Source: an uncultured Zoogloea sp. (GTDB lineage Bacteria > Pseudomonadota > Gammaproteobacteria > Burkholderiales > Rhodocyclaceae). Taken from it: a stretch of DNA of 33,084 nucleotides. Location of the stretch: NCBI GenBank assembly GCA_937967645.1, contig CALBTT010000178.1:1-33084 (forward strand), given 5' to 3'. The first letter of the stretch is position 1, and the number at the start of each line of letters is the position of its first letter. Below, piece after piece: positions 16,478 through 24,368 of the stretch. The notes beneath the pieces were generated by a model. The model was not told the DNA's origin and searched no databases. It saw nothing but the letters and a program-made list of their open reading frames with translations. Made by a program: the position numbers and the translations under genes.

Positions 16478-16957
16478 ATGCGCCGCCTTCTTCTGAGCCT
16501 CGCGGCGCTGCTCGGCAGCCAGGCCGCGCTGGCCGGCGACGAAGCCGGCGAGGCCCTGTTCGACAAGCACTGCGCCGTCTGCCACCAGCCAGGGGGCATC
16601 GGCTCGCCGGGCTTCGCACCGCCCCTGGCCGAGGCCCTCGGCCAGCGCCTGCAGGTGGAGGAGGGACGGGCCTACTACCCGCGGGTGCTGCGCGGCGGGT
16701 TGTCCGGCCCCATTGAATCGAAGGGCCAGCGCTACAACGGCGCGATGCCGCCCTTCGCCACCGCCACCCTCAGCGATGCAGAGGCCGCCGCGGTGCTCAA
16801 CTACGTGCTCGGTGGCCTCAACGGCACGCGGCTGCCCGCCGGATTCCAGCCCTACGGGGCCGACGAGGTCGGCGCCCTGCAGGGCAAACCGGTGGCCGCC
16901 GGTGACAACCGCAAGCTGCGCGAACGCATCGACGCGCTGCTGAAGAAAGGCGGCTGA
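16478..16957 (+). CDS. Monohaem cytochrome c, periplasmic
   Basis: A 159-residue protein with a signal peptide (1-19, ending ALA) and a single class I haem site C32-A-V-C-H36. The likely distal ligand is M90 in YNGAMPPF. It sits 2 bp after the aauA stop, so it is almost certainly made together with the amine dehydrogenase. It may accept electrons from the TTQ enzyme, as azurin does in Alcaligenes faecalis, or take part in maturing TTQ; no mauG is present in the window. Both roles are inference. The C-terminal 50 residues are charged and without a second haem. Confidence 0.9.
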   Translation: MRRLLLSLAALLGSQAALAGDEAGEALFDKHCAVCHQPGGIGSPGFAPPLAEALGQRLQVEEGRAYYPRVLRGGLSGPIESKGQRYNGAMPPFATATLSDAEAAAVLNYVLGGLNGTRLPAGFQPYGADEVGALQGKPVAAGDNRKLRERIDALLKKGG

Positions 16958-16958
16958 C

Positions 16959-17399
16959 ATGCCCGCCCGCAAGCGCCTCGCCGTCCTGTCCGTAGCCCTC
17001 GGCTTGCTGCTGAGCAGCCTGTCCGCGCAGGCGTCTGGCCCCCGGCGCGATTACCAGATGCACTGCGCCGGCTGCCACCAGATGGATGGCAGCGGGGCGC
17101 CGAAGGCGGGCATCCCCGACATGCGCAATGCGGTGGGGCACTTCCTGCGGCTGCCCGCAGGCCGGGACTTCCTGGTCCAGGTGCCAGGCACCGCCAACTC
17201 ACCCCTCGGCCATGCCGACACCGCGGCCCTGCTCAACTGGATGGTCTTCGCCTTCAGCCGCGAGCAGGTTCCCGCCGATTTTCAGCCCTACACGGAGCGA
17301 GAAGTCGCCCGTCTGCGGCACACCCCGTTCCACGACGCGCCGGGCACCCGGGCACAACTGGTCGAGCGGCTCCAGGCCGACGGCTTTGCTATCCGATGA
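16959..17399 (+). CDS. Second monohaem cytochrome c, periplasmic
   Basis: A 146-residue protein with a signal peptide (about 1-26, ending AQA) and one haem motif C36-A-G-C-H40 (MHCAGCHQMDGSGAP). Unlike the preceding cytochrome it has no YNGxMP-type loop, so the distal ligand is unclear; M55 and H61 (IPDMRNAVGHF) are candidates. The ATG is one base after the previous stop, implying coupled translation. The tandem of two dissimilar monohaem cytochromes behind aauA suggests either an electron relay or a two-protein counterpart of the dihaem MauG. I cannot decide from sequence. Confidence 0.88.
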   Translation: MPARKRLAVLSVALGLLLSSLSAQASGPRRDYQMHCAGCHQMDGSGAPKAGIPDMRNAVGHFLRLPAGRDFLVQVPGTANSPLGHADTAALLNWMVFAFSREQVPADFQPYTEREVARLRHTPFHDAPGTRAQLVERLQADGFAIR

Positions 17400-17435
17400 G
17401 CTGAACGCTCCATCGATCCCCACAGGAGATTGCAG

Positions 17436-18824
17436 ATGAAAACACGCAACATGCGCGCCGGGCGGCCTCTCGCCCTGGTGCTGGCCCTTGGTGTCAGCTT
17501 CGCCGCCCACGCCGCCGAGGATCCGTCGCGCCTGGGCAAGGACCTGACCCCCGCCGGTGGGGAGAAGGCCGCCAGCAAGGACGGCGGCATCCCGGCCTGG
17601 AGTGGCAAGGAAGCGCCGGCGGCGGGCTGGGCCTATGGCAAGAACCGCGGCGCCGCGTGGGCCCACAAGGGTGAGAAGCCGCTGTTCTCGATCGACGCCG
17701 GTAACGTCGCCAAGTACGCCGACAAGCTGACCCCGGGCCAGGTGGCCACCATCAAGCAGGTCAAGGGCTACCGCATGGACGTGTACCCGACCCACCGCAA
17801 CTGTGGCGTACCGGATTTCGTCGCGGAGAACACCCGCAAGAACGTCGGCTTCGCCAAGCTCGGCGACGACGGCTGGAGCCTCAAGGAAGCCAACGTGCCC
17901 GGTTACCCCTTCCCCTTCCCGGAGAACGGCGCCCAGGCCATGTGGAACGCCAAGATGCGCTATCGCGGCGTGGCCGTCGAGTACAAGAACTCCATCACCG
18001 CCGTGTCACCGCGCAAGGGCTCGGAAGAGTGGATCAAGGCCAGCAACGAGCAGACCTTCTTCTTCCCGTGGGGCGCCAAGGGCAGCAAGCCGCTCTCCAA
18101 GCTGCCGGACGTGGAGTACTACACCTACCTGCTCTACAACACCCCCACCGCGCTGGCCGGCCAGGCCTTCACCCTGACCACCTTCCTCGACCAGCCGGGC
18201 AGCGAGACCTTCTACTACTTCACCGGCCAGCGCCGGGTGCGGCGCATGCCCACCTATGCCTACGACGCGCCGCAGATCGGCTTCGAGAACCAGTACACCC
18301 TCGACGAACCGGCGGTGTTCAACGGCACCCTCGACCGCTTCGACTGGAAGCTGGTGGGCAAGAAGGAGATCTACGTCCCTTACAACAGCTTCGGCGCCTA
18401 CGACTTCGATGCCAAGTTCGACGACATCGCCCAGGCCAACTCCGTCAATCCGGCCCACCGCCGCTACGAGCTGCACCGGGTGTGGGTGGTGGAGGCCAGC
18501 GTCAAGTCCGGCGCCCGCCACGTCGCCCCCAAGCGCACCTTCTTCCTCGACGAGGACAGCTGGAACCTGCTGGCGGCCGACGACTACGACGCCCAGGGCA
18601 AGATCTGGAAGCACCGCGAGGGCTACCTCATCCCCGTCTATGAGACCGGCACCTGCGACGTGGCCGGCTTTGCCCAGTACAACCTGAGCGAAGGGCGCTA
18701 CGTCTTCGACCTGCACGCCGCCGGTACCGGCAAGGACATCCAGTGGGTCACCGAGGGCAACAGCCCGCGCTACAAGTCTGCCTTCTACAGCTCCGACAAC
18801 CTGCGCGCGATCAGCGACCGCTGA
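17436..18824 (+). CDS. DUF1329 protein, secreted
   Basis: A 462-residue exported protein that I place in the DUF1329 family, outer-membrane-lipoprotein-sorting-like proteins (LolA/LolB-type fold). It has a signal peptide (1-27, ending AHAAE), the family start LGKDLTPAGGEKAASKDGGIPAW, and motifs such as YYFTGQRRVRRMP, YDAPQIGFENQYTLDE and KRTFFLDEDSWN. There is no lipobox cysteine. The ATG at 17436 has AGGAG 7 nt upstream and lies 36 bp after the second cytochrome. DUF1329 genes usually neighbour DUF1302 and RND genes, as here. The function is not established; periplasmic lipid or hydrophobic-substrate carriage is inferred. Confidence 0.85.
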   Translation: MKTRNMRAGRPLALVLALGVSFAAHAAEDPSRLGKDLTPAGGEKAASKDGGIPAWSGKEAPAAGWAYGKNRGAAWAHKGEKPLFSIDAGNVAKYADKLTPGQVATIKQVKGYRMDVYPTHRNCGVPDFVAENTRKNVGFAKLGDDGWSLKEANVPGYPFPFPENGAQAMWNAKMRYRGVAVEYKNSITAVSPRKGSEEWIKASNEQTFFFPWGAKGSKPLSKLPDVEYYTYLLYNTPTALAGQAFTLTTFLDQPGSETFYYFTGQRRVRRMPTYAYDAPQIGFENQYTLDEPAVFNGTLDRFDWKLVGKKEIYVPYNSFGAYDFDAKFDDIAQANSVNPAHRRYELHRVWVVEASVKSGARHVAPKRTFFLDEDSWNLLAADDYDAQGKIWKHREGYLIPVYETGTCDVAGFAQYNLSEGRYVFDLHAAGTGKDIQWVTEGNSPRYKSAFYSSDNLRAISDR

Positions 18825-18854
18825 TCCGGAATCGATATTCGGGAGGACCGGATC

Positions 18855-20492
18855 ATGAACAAGATCAACATCAAGCCGATCGCACTTGCCTTGCTGAGCG
18901 GCTTCGCAGGCCACGCCGCCGCCTTCACCTTCCAGGGGGAGAGCGTCTCCGGCAGTTTCGACTCCACCATCTCCGCCGGCATCGGCATCCGCGCCGAGGG
19001 CCCGGCCTGCAACCTGGTGCTCAAGGGCTCGCCCAGCGCCGGTGCGCCGGGGGGCTGCACCGAGGCCATCAGTGGCCTGGGCGACCAGGGCAACCTCAAT
19101 TACGGCCGCGGTGACGCCTTCACCAACTACCTGAAGGGCACCCACGAGCTGCTCCTCAAGATGCCCGAGGACGTCAAGTTCATGGCCCGGGTGAGCTGGC
19201 TGAAGGACTTTGCCGCGCCGCACACCACCGGCTACGTGAGTGGCGGCAACCCGCCGGGCGTCGGCAGCCTCACCGACGACGCCCGAGAGGATCTGCACTT
19301 CAAGGCCCGCATGCTCGACCTGTGGGTCAGCAAGGAATTCAGCATCGGCGAGCAGCGCGCCCGCGTGCGGGTCGGCAACCAGGTGATCAGCTGGGGCGAG
19401 AGCCTGTTCATCCCGGGCGGCATCAACCAGGTCAACGCCATCGACATCATGCGGCTGTCGCAGCCGGGCACCCAGCTCAAGGAAGTCTTCCTGCCAGCGC
19501 CCATCGTCAGCGTGGCCAGTGGTCTGGGCGCCGGGGTGAACGTCGAGGCCTACTGGCAGGCCAAATGGAACGACAACTACTACCCGCCCACCGGCAGCTA
19601 CTGGTCGGTAGTGAACGGGCTGGGGCAGGGTGACCGGGCCTACGGCCTGGCCCGCGGCAAGGCCCGCCGGGACGGCCAGTACGGCGCCGCCGTGCGCTGG
19701 CAGCCCCAGGGCACCCAGCTCAACCTGGGCCTGTACGGCATGGCCTACCACGACAAGGCCGCCCAGTTTTCCTACAACCTCGATGGCAGCGGCGCCCCTG
19801 GCTGGGCCTACCCGGAGGACCGCCGCATGTACGGCGTGAGCGCCAACTTCCCGGTGGGCGACTGGGCCATCGGCACCGAGCTGTCCTACCGCCCGAAGGA
19901 TGCCGTGTCCCTCAACCCGGCCAGCGGCTGCGTCGGCACGGGCGGCAACTGCTACGTGGATGAGAAGAAGTTCCAGTGGCATGTCACCGGCCTGTTGAGC
20001 ATGACCCCCAGCGACTACGGCGGCATCCTCAACGCCCTGGGCGGAGCCCAGACCGCCACCTTCATGATCGAAGCGGTGGCCATCAAGTACCCGGGGCTCA
20101 AGCGCAGCTACAACGGCGTGCCGGTCGGGGCAGGGGCCTGGGGCTGGGGCACCGAGAACGACCCCACCGCCGCGGCCACCGCCGTCGGCACCAAGACCTC
20201 CTGGGGCTACAACCTGGACTTCAGCTGGGTCTATGACGGGACCGTGATCCCGGGCTGGCAGGTGGTGCCCGAGATCTACTACTTCCAGGCCGTGAAGGGG
20301 CGCACCCCGACCACCACCGGCACCTTCATGGAAGACGCCAAGTCGGCCAACTTCATCGTGAACTTCGTGCAGAACCCGGCCACCTGGCAGTTCGGGGTGA
20401 ACTACGCCAAGTTCTGGGGCGGCCAGACCCGCTACGACCAGCCCTACAAGGACCGCGACTTCATCGGCGCCTTCGTCTCCCGCAACTTCTGA
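18855..20492 (+). CDS. DUF1302 outer-membrane protein
   Basis: A 545-residue predicted outer-membrane barrel. It has a signal peptide (1-23, ending HAAA), alternating polar and aromatic residues typical of beta strands, the family region VRVGNQVISWGESLFIPGGIN (given in part) followed by NAIDIMRLSQPGTQLKE, and a C-terminal strand ending in phenylalanine (FVSRNF), the signature recognised by the BAM machinery. It follows the DUF1329 gene by 30 bp. The pair recurs widely in proteobacteria that use steroids, alcohols and other hydrophobic compounds, but no member has a settled function to my knowledge. Porin-like transport of an aromatic or lipid is a guess. Confidence 0.86.
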   Translation: MNKINIKPIALALLSGFAGHAAAFTFQGESVSGSFDSTISAGIGIRAEGPACNLVLKGSPSAGAPGGCTEAISGLGDQGNLNYGRGDAFTNYLKGTHELLLKMPEDVKFMARVSWLKDFAAPHTTGYVSGGNPPGVGSLTDDAREDLHFKARMLDLWVSKEFSIGEQRARVRVGNQVISWGESLFIPGGINQVNAIDIMRLSQPGTQLKEVFLPAPIVSVASGLGAGVNVEAYWQAKWNDNYYPPTGSYWSVVNGLGQGDRAYGLARGKARRDGQYGAAVRWQPQGTQLNLGLYGMAYHDKAAQFSYNLDGSGAPGWAYPEDRRMYGVSANFPVGDWAIGTELSYRPKDAVSLNPASGCVGTGGNCYVDEKKFQWHVTGLLSMTPSDYGGILNALGGAQTATFMIEAVAIKYPGLKRSYNGVPVGAGAWGWGTENDPTAAATAVGTKTSWGYNLDFSWVYDGTVIPGWQVVPEIYYFQAVKGRTPTTTGTFMEDAKSANFIVNFVQNPATWQFGVNYAKFWGGQTRYDQPYKDRDFIGAFVSRNF

Positions 20493-20556
20493 TGACGGCC
20501 GGGGGAGGGGCGTCCGGCCCGGCCGGCGCCTCCCCCCGCCCGCAGGTGGAACCATC

Positions 20557-22956
20557 GTGCTCAATCCGTTCAGCGTCGACAGCGTCGACCAGTTCCTGAC
20601 CCGTACGCTGCGGGCCCTGGAGGGTGCCCTCTTCGGCATCCGCCGGAGCCTGCTGGCCGTACTCCTTGCCTTTACCGCGGTGATGGGCTGGTTTGCCCTG
20701 CAACTGCACATGGACGCCGGCTTCGAGAAGCAGATGCCGACCGGCCATGAATACATCGAGACCTTCCGCACCTACCGGGATGACGTGCTCGGGGCCAACC
20801 GCATCACCGTGGTGGTCAAGGCCCGCGAGGGCACCATCTGGAACGCCCCGGCCCTGACCCGCCTGTACGAGGTGACCCAGGCCGTGATGTTCCTGCCCAA
20901 CGTGTCGCGGCTGGGCGTGCAATCCCTGTGGACCCCCAACAGCTTCGTCAACGAGATCACCGAGGACGGCTTTCGCGCCGAGCCCATCATCGACGGCACG
21001 GTGACCCCCGAGAGCCTCGACGCCGCCACCATCGGCAACATCCAGCGGGCCACCAGCCAGGGCGGCTACGTGGGCACCCTGGTGTCCCGCGACCAGAGCA
21101 GCGCCATGATCACCGCCGAGCTCAACGAGATCGATGCCGACGGCAACAAGATCGACTACGTGGCCTACAACCACCTGCTCGAAGAGCAGATCCGCAGCAA
21201 GTTCGAGGACGCCGGCTTCGAGATCCAGATCATCGGCTTCGCCAAGCAGATCGGTGACATCGCCGACGGCGCCCAGGGCGTGCTGGTGTTCTGTGCCGTG
21301 GCCCTGCTGCTCACGGCCCTGGCCGTCTACTGGTACTGCCACTCGGTGCGCCTGACCCTGCTGCCGGTGCTGTGCTCGCTCACCTCCCTCATCTGGCAGT
21401 TCGGCACCCTGCGCCTGCTGGGCTACGGCCTCGACCCGCTGGCCGTGCTGGTGCCCTTCCTGGTCTTCGCCATCGGCGTCTCCCACGGGGTGCAGCAGAT
21501 CAACTTCATCGTCCGCGAGATCGCCCTGGGCAAGAGCACCGACGAAGCCGCCCGCCTGTCCTTCAGCGGCCTGCTGGTGCCCGGCACCCTGGCCCTGGTG
21601 ACCGCCTTCGTGTCCTTCGTGACCCTGGTGCTGATACCCATCCCGATGGTGCGCGAGCTGGCCATCACCGCCTCCATCGGCGTGGCCTACAAGATTCTCA
21701 CCAACCTGGTCATGCTGCCCCTGGCGGCCTCCCTGTTCCATTTCACCAAGGACTACGCCGAGAAGGCCATGACCAAGCGCGAGAAGCGTGCCGGCTGGCT
21801 GCGCGGCCTGGCCCGCCTGGCCGAGCCCGGGCGCGCTGCCGTGGTGCTGGCGGTGACCGCTGTCGTCTTCGGCGTCGCCGTGTGGCAGAGCAGCGACCGG
21901 GTGGTCGGCACCCTCGAGCCGGGCGCCCCCGAGCTGCGCCAGGACGCCCGCTTCAACCGCGACGCGGTGGCCATCTCGTCGAGCTACGACACCGGCCTCG
22001 ACTGGCTCACCGTGATCTTCGAAACAAAACTGCCCGAGGCCTGCGAGAACACCGCCATCGGCGCCTACCAGGACGGTTTCGTGGATGCCATGCAGCGGGT
22101 GCCGGGGGTGATGTCGATCAGCGCCTTCTCGAGCCAGCTGCGCACCTACAGCGAGGGCTACAACGAGGGCAACCCGAAGATGAACGTGGTGCCCTCCGAC
22201 CCGGGCAACTACTCCGGCCTCGCCGTCGAGGTGGGGCGCCTGCGCGGCTACATGCGCAAGGACTGCAGCATGACCGCGGTGCACCTCTTCCTCACCGACC
22301 ACAAGGCCGCCACCATCAACCGGGTGATCGATGAAGTGAAGGCCTTCCGTGCCGCCGACACCCTGGAGGGCGTCACCATCCGCCTTGCCGCGGGCAACGC
22401 CGGCGTGCTGGCGGCGGTGAACGACGAGGTCGAGATCAGCGAGCTGCCGATGATGCTGTATGTCTACGCCGCCATCGTGCTGCTGGTCTTCATGGTGTAT
22501 CGCGACTTCCGGGCCGTCATCGCCTGCTGCCTGCCCCTCACCGTGGGCACCTTCATCGGCTACTGGTTCATGAAGGAGCTCTCCATCGGTCTCACCGTGG
22601 CCACCCTGCCGGTGATGGTGCTGGCGGTGGGCATCGGCGTCGATTACGCCTTCTACATCTACAACCGGCTGCAGTACCACCTGGCCCACGGCCAGCCCAT
22701 CGTCAAGGCGGTGGAGCACGCGATCATGGAGGTCGGCATGGCGACCATCTTCACCGCCATCACCCTGGCGGTCGGGGTGGCCACCTGGGCCTTCTCCGCC
22801 CTCAAGTTCCAGGCCGACATGGGCAAGCTGCTGGCCTTCATGTTCATTGTCAATCTGGTGATGGCCATGACCGCGCTGCCGGCCCTCGCCGTGTGGCTGG
22901 AAAAGCTCTTCCCGCGCCGCGGCCCGGTCAAGGCCCCCGGCATTCTCGATCACTGA
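20557..22956 (+). CDS. RND-superfamily permease (HAE3 / MMPL type)
   Basis: A 799-residue inner-membrane protein with the duplicated RND layout: helix 1 (about 30-47), a periplasmic domain (48-240), five helices (245-395), a cytoplasmic linker (396-420), helix 7, a second periplasmic domain (440-625) and five more helices. The second half has the sterol-sensing-like VGIGVDYAFYIYNRL with an aspartate typical of proton relays, and the first has FAIGVSHGVQQINFI. It is the size and shape of the HAE3 family (relatives of hopanoid HpnN and NPC1-like proteins). GTG start preceded by AGGTGGA. Its partners are presumably the DUF1329, DUF1302 and YCF48 proteins. The cargo is unknown. Confidence 0.87.
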   Translation: MLNPFSVDSVDQFLTRTLRALEGALFGIRRSLLAVLLAFTAVMGWFALQLHMDAGFEKQMPTGHEYIETFRTYRDDVLGANRITVVVKAREGTIWNAPALTRLYEVTQAVMFLPNVSRLGVQSLWTPNSFVNEITEDGFRAEPIIDGTVTPESLDAATIGNIQRATSQGGYVGTLVSRDQSSAMITAELNEIDADGNKIDYVAYNHLLEEQIRSKFEDAGFEIQIIGFAKQIGDIADGAQGVLVFCAVALLLTALAVYWYCHSVRLTLLPVLCSLTSLIWQFGTLRLLGYGLDPLAVLVPFLVFAIGVSHGVQQINFIVREIALGKSTDEAARLSFSGLLVPGTLALVTAFVSFVTLVLIPIPMVRELAITASIGVAYKILTNLVMLPLAASLFHFTKDYAEKAMTKREKRAGWLRGLARLAEPGRAAVVLAVTAVVFGVAVWQSSDRVVGTLEPGAPELRQDARFNRDAVAISSSYDTGLDWLTVIFETKLPEACENTAIGAYQDGFVDAMQRVPGVMSISAFSSQLRTYSEGYNEGNPKMNVVPSDPGNYSGLAVEVGRLRGYMRKDCSMTAVHLFLTDHKAATINRVIDEVKAFRAADTLEGVTIRLAAGNAGVLAAVNDEVEISELPMMLYVYAAIVLLVFMVYRDFRAVIACCLPLTVGTFIGYWFMKELSIGLTVATLPVMVLAVGIGVDYAFYIYNRLQYHLAHGQPIVKAVEHAIMEVGMATIFTAITLAVGVATWAFSALKFQADMGKLLAFMFIVNLVMAMTALPALAVWLEKLFPRRGPVKAPGILDH

Positions 22957-22970
22957 ACGGAGCCCCTGCG

Positions 22971-23984
22971 ATGACTGACTTGAATTCCATGGTGGCCCGC
23001 CCGGCCTCCCGGCGCTGCCGGGACGCCCTGATCCTGGCCCTCTTCGGCGCCAGCCTGGCCCTGCCGGCCGCTGCGGCACCGGCACCGGCCGCAGCCACCA
23101 CCCAGGCCGCCCGCGCCAACCCGCAGGCCGCGCAGTCCATGCTGCTCGGCGCCACCCGGGCCGGCAGCCGCCTGGTGGCGGTGGGTGACCACGGCACCAT
23201 CATCCTCTCCGACGACGGCGGCAAGTCCTTCCGCCAGGCCCGCCAGGTGCCGGTGCGCGCCATGCTCAACGCGGTGAGCTTCGCCGACGACAAGCACGGC
23301 TGGGCGGTGGGCCACCGCGGGGTGATCCTCGCCACCACCGACGGCGGCGAGACCTGGACCCTGCAGCGCCAGGACCTGGACAAGGACCAGCCGCTCTTCT
23401 CGGTGCTGTTCACCGACGCGCAGCACGGCTGGGCCTGCGGCCTGTGGTCGCTGCTGCTGCGCACCGACGATGGCGGCAAGACCTGGCAGACCGTGGACCT
23501 GCCGGTGCCCCCTGGCGCCAAGCGGGCCGACCGCAACCTCTACAGCCTGTTCGCCGATGCAAAGGGCGGGCTCTTCATCGCCGCCGAGCAGGGCAGGGTG
23601 GTGCATTCACGGGATGGCGGCAGCACCTGGGACTACCTGGATACGGGCTACAAAGGCTCCCTGTGGGCCGGCATCGCGCTGGCCGATGGCAGCCTGTTGG
23701 TCGGCGGCCTGCGCGGCGCGCTCTACCGTAGTGAGGACGGGGGCAGGAACTGGACGCCGCTGAAGACGGGCAGCCTCAGCTCCATCACCGCCTTCTCGGA
23801 AGGGGCTGGCGGCCAGGTCGTGGCCTCGGCGCTGGACGGCGTGAGCCTGCTCAGCAGCGACGGCGGCCGGCAGTTCAGCGCCAGCCAGCGGCCCGACCGG
23901 CAGCCGCTCACCGCACTCATCGCCACCGGCGCCGGCAAGCCGCCAGTGCTGTTCTCCAAGGCCGGTGTGCTCGGAGGCATGTAG
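22971..23984 (+). CDS. YCF48-like beta-propeller, secreted
   Basis: A 337-residue exported protein with a signal-like hydrophobic segment (about 22-42, ending in an Ala/Pro-rich stretch) and a propeller of Asp-box repeats: DDGGKSF, TDGGETW, DDGGKTW, RDGGSTW, EDGGRNW and SDGGRQF. This resembles the photosystem II assembly factor YCF48 and BNR/sialidase-type propellers. Such proteins commonly sit beside HAE3 RND permeases with DUF1329 and DUF1302, where they may act as periplasmic scaffolds. The ATG at 22971 has ACGGAG 8 nt upstream and follows the RND stop by 14 bp. It is the last gene of the run; repeats begin 10 bp after the stop. Confidence 0.85.
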   Translation: MTDLNSMVARPASRRCRDALILALFGASLALPAAAAPAPAAATTQAARANPQAAQSMLLGATRAGSRLVAVGDHGTIILSDDGGKSFRQARQVPVRAMLNAVSFADDKHGWAVGHRGVILATTDGGETWTLQRQDLDKDQPLFSVLFTDAQHGWACGLWSLLLRTDDGGKTWQTVDLPVPPGAKRADRNLYSLFADAKGGLFIAAEQGRVVHSRDGGSTWDYLDTGYKGSLWAGIALADGSLLVGGLRGALYRSEDGGRNWTPLKTGSLSSITAFSEGAGGQVVASALDGVSLLSSDGGRQFSASQRPDRQPLTALIATGAGKPPVLFSKAGVLGGM

Positions 23985-23994
23985 AGGAATGCAG

Positions 23995-24060
23995 GGGGCT
24001 GTGCAGGGGCTGTGTAGGGGCTGTGTAGGGGCTGTGTAGGGGCTGTGTAGGGGCTGTGTA
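23995..24060 (+). repeat. Six 11-bp tandem repeats
   Basis: Unit GGGGCTGTGTA is repeated six times (the first ends GTGCA). The array runs directly into GGGGCGACTTC, the start of the palindromic repeat that follows, and its GTAGGGGC junction matches that element, so the array may have grown from its edge by slippage. It is 10 bp after the YCF48-like stop. Confidence 0.9.
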
Positions 24061-24283
24061 GGGGCGACTTCAGTCGCCCGCGGACGTTGATCAACCAACA
24101 GTCAAGCTCTGAGGCCGCAAAGGGCGACTGAAGTCGCCCCTACAGTCCGAGGACGCTGATCAACCAACATTCAAGCTCTGAAGCCGCAGAGGGCGACTGA
24201 AGTCGCCCCTACAGTCCGCGGACGCTGATCAACCAACATTCAAGCTTTGAAGCGGCAAAGGGCGACTGAAGTCGCCCCTACAG
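24061..24283. repeat. Palindrome plus three 69-bp tandem repeats
   Basis: A hairpin GGGCGACT-TC-AGTCGCCC (24062-24079) is followed by three near-identical units at 24080-24148, 24149-24217 and 24218-24283. Each contains GACGYTGATCAACCAACA, a stretch like CAAGCTCTGAAGCCGCA, and ends with the reverse complement of the first hairpin plus CCTACAG. The first hairpin and the last form 22-bp inverted ends (GTAGGGGCGACTTCAGTCGCCC). This is intergenic, with no spacers as in CRISPR. It lies between convergent genes and could terminate both transcripts. 24284-24368 holds nothing I recognise. Confidence 0.88.
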
Positions 24284-24368
24284 CGGAGACGGCAGCGGTG
24301 ACGACGGCGCTGACCGTGCCCGGCCAGGGCAGTGGGGTGGCGCAGCGGCATCCACCCCGGCGGCGGGC

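Noticed and set aside
18006..23085. Two minus-strand open frames of over 870 codons (18006-20771 and 20461-23085)
   Set aside because: Same antisense effect opposite the DUF1329, DUF1302 and RND genes; repetitive composition and no recognisable motif or ribosome site.
23607..24098. Repeat-containing minus-strand proteins (PLHSPYTAPTQ periodicity)
   Set aside because: The periodicity is just the 11-bp DNA repeat read in a frame; the rest lies antisense to the YCF48-like gene.
24061..24283. CRISPR array
   Set aside because: The 69-bp units are contiguous and near-identical with no unique spacers, each has an 18-bp palindrome, and no cas gene is in the window.
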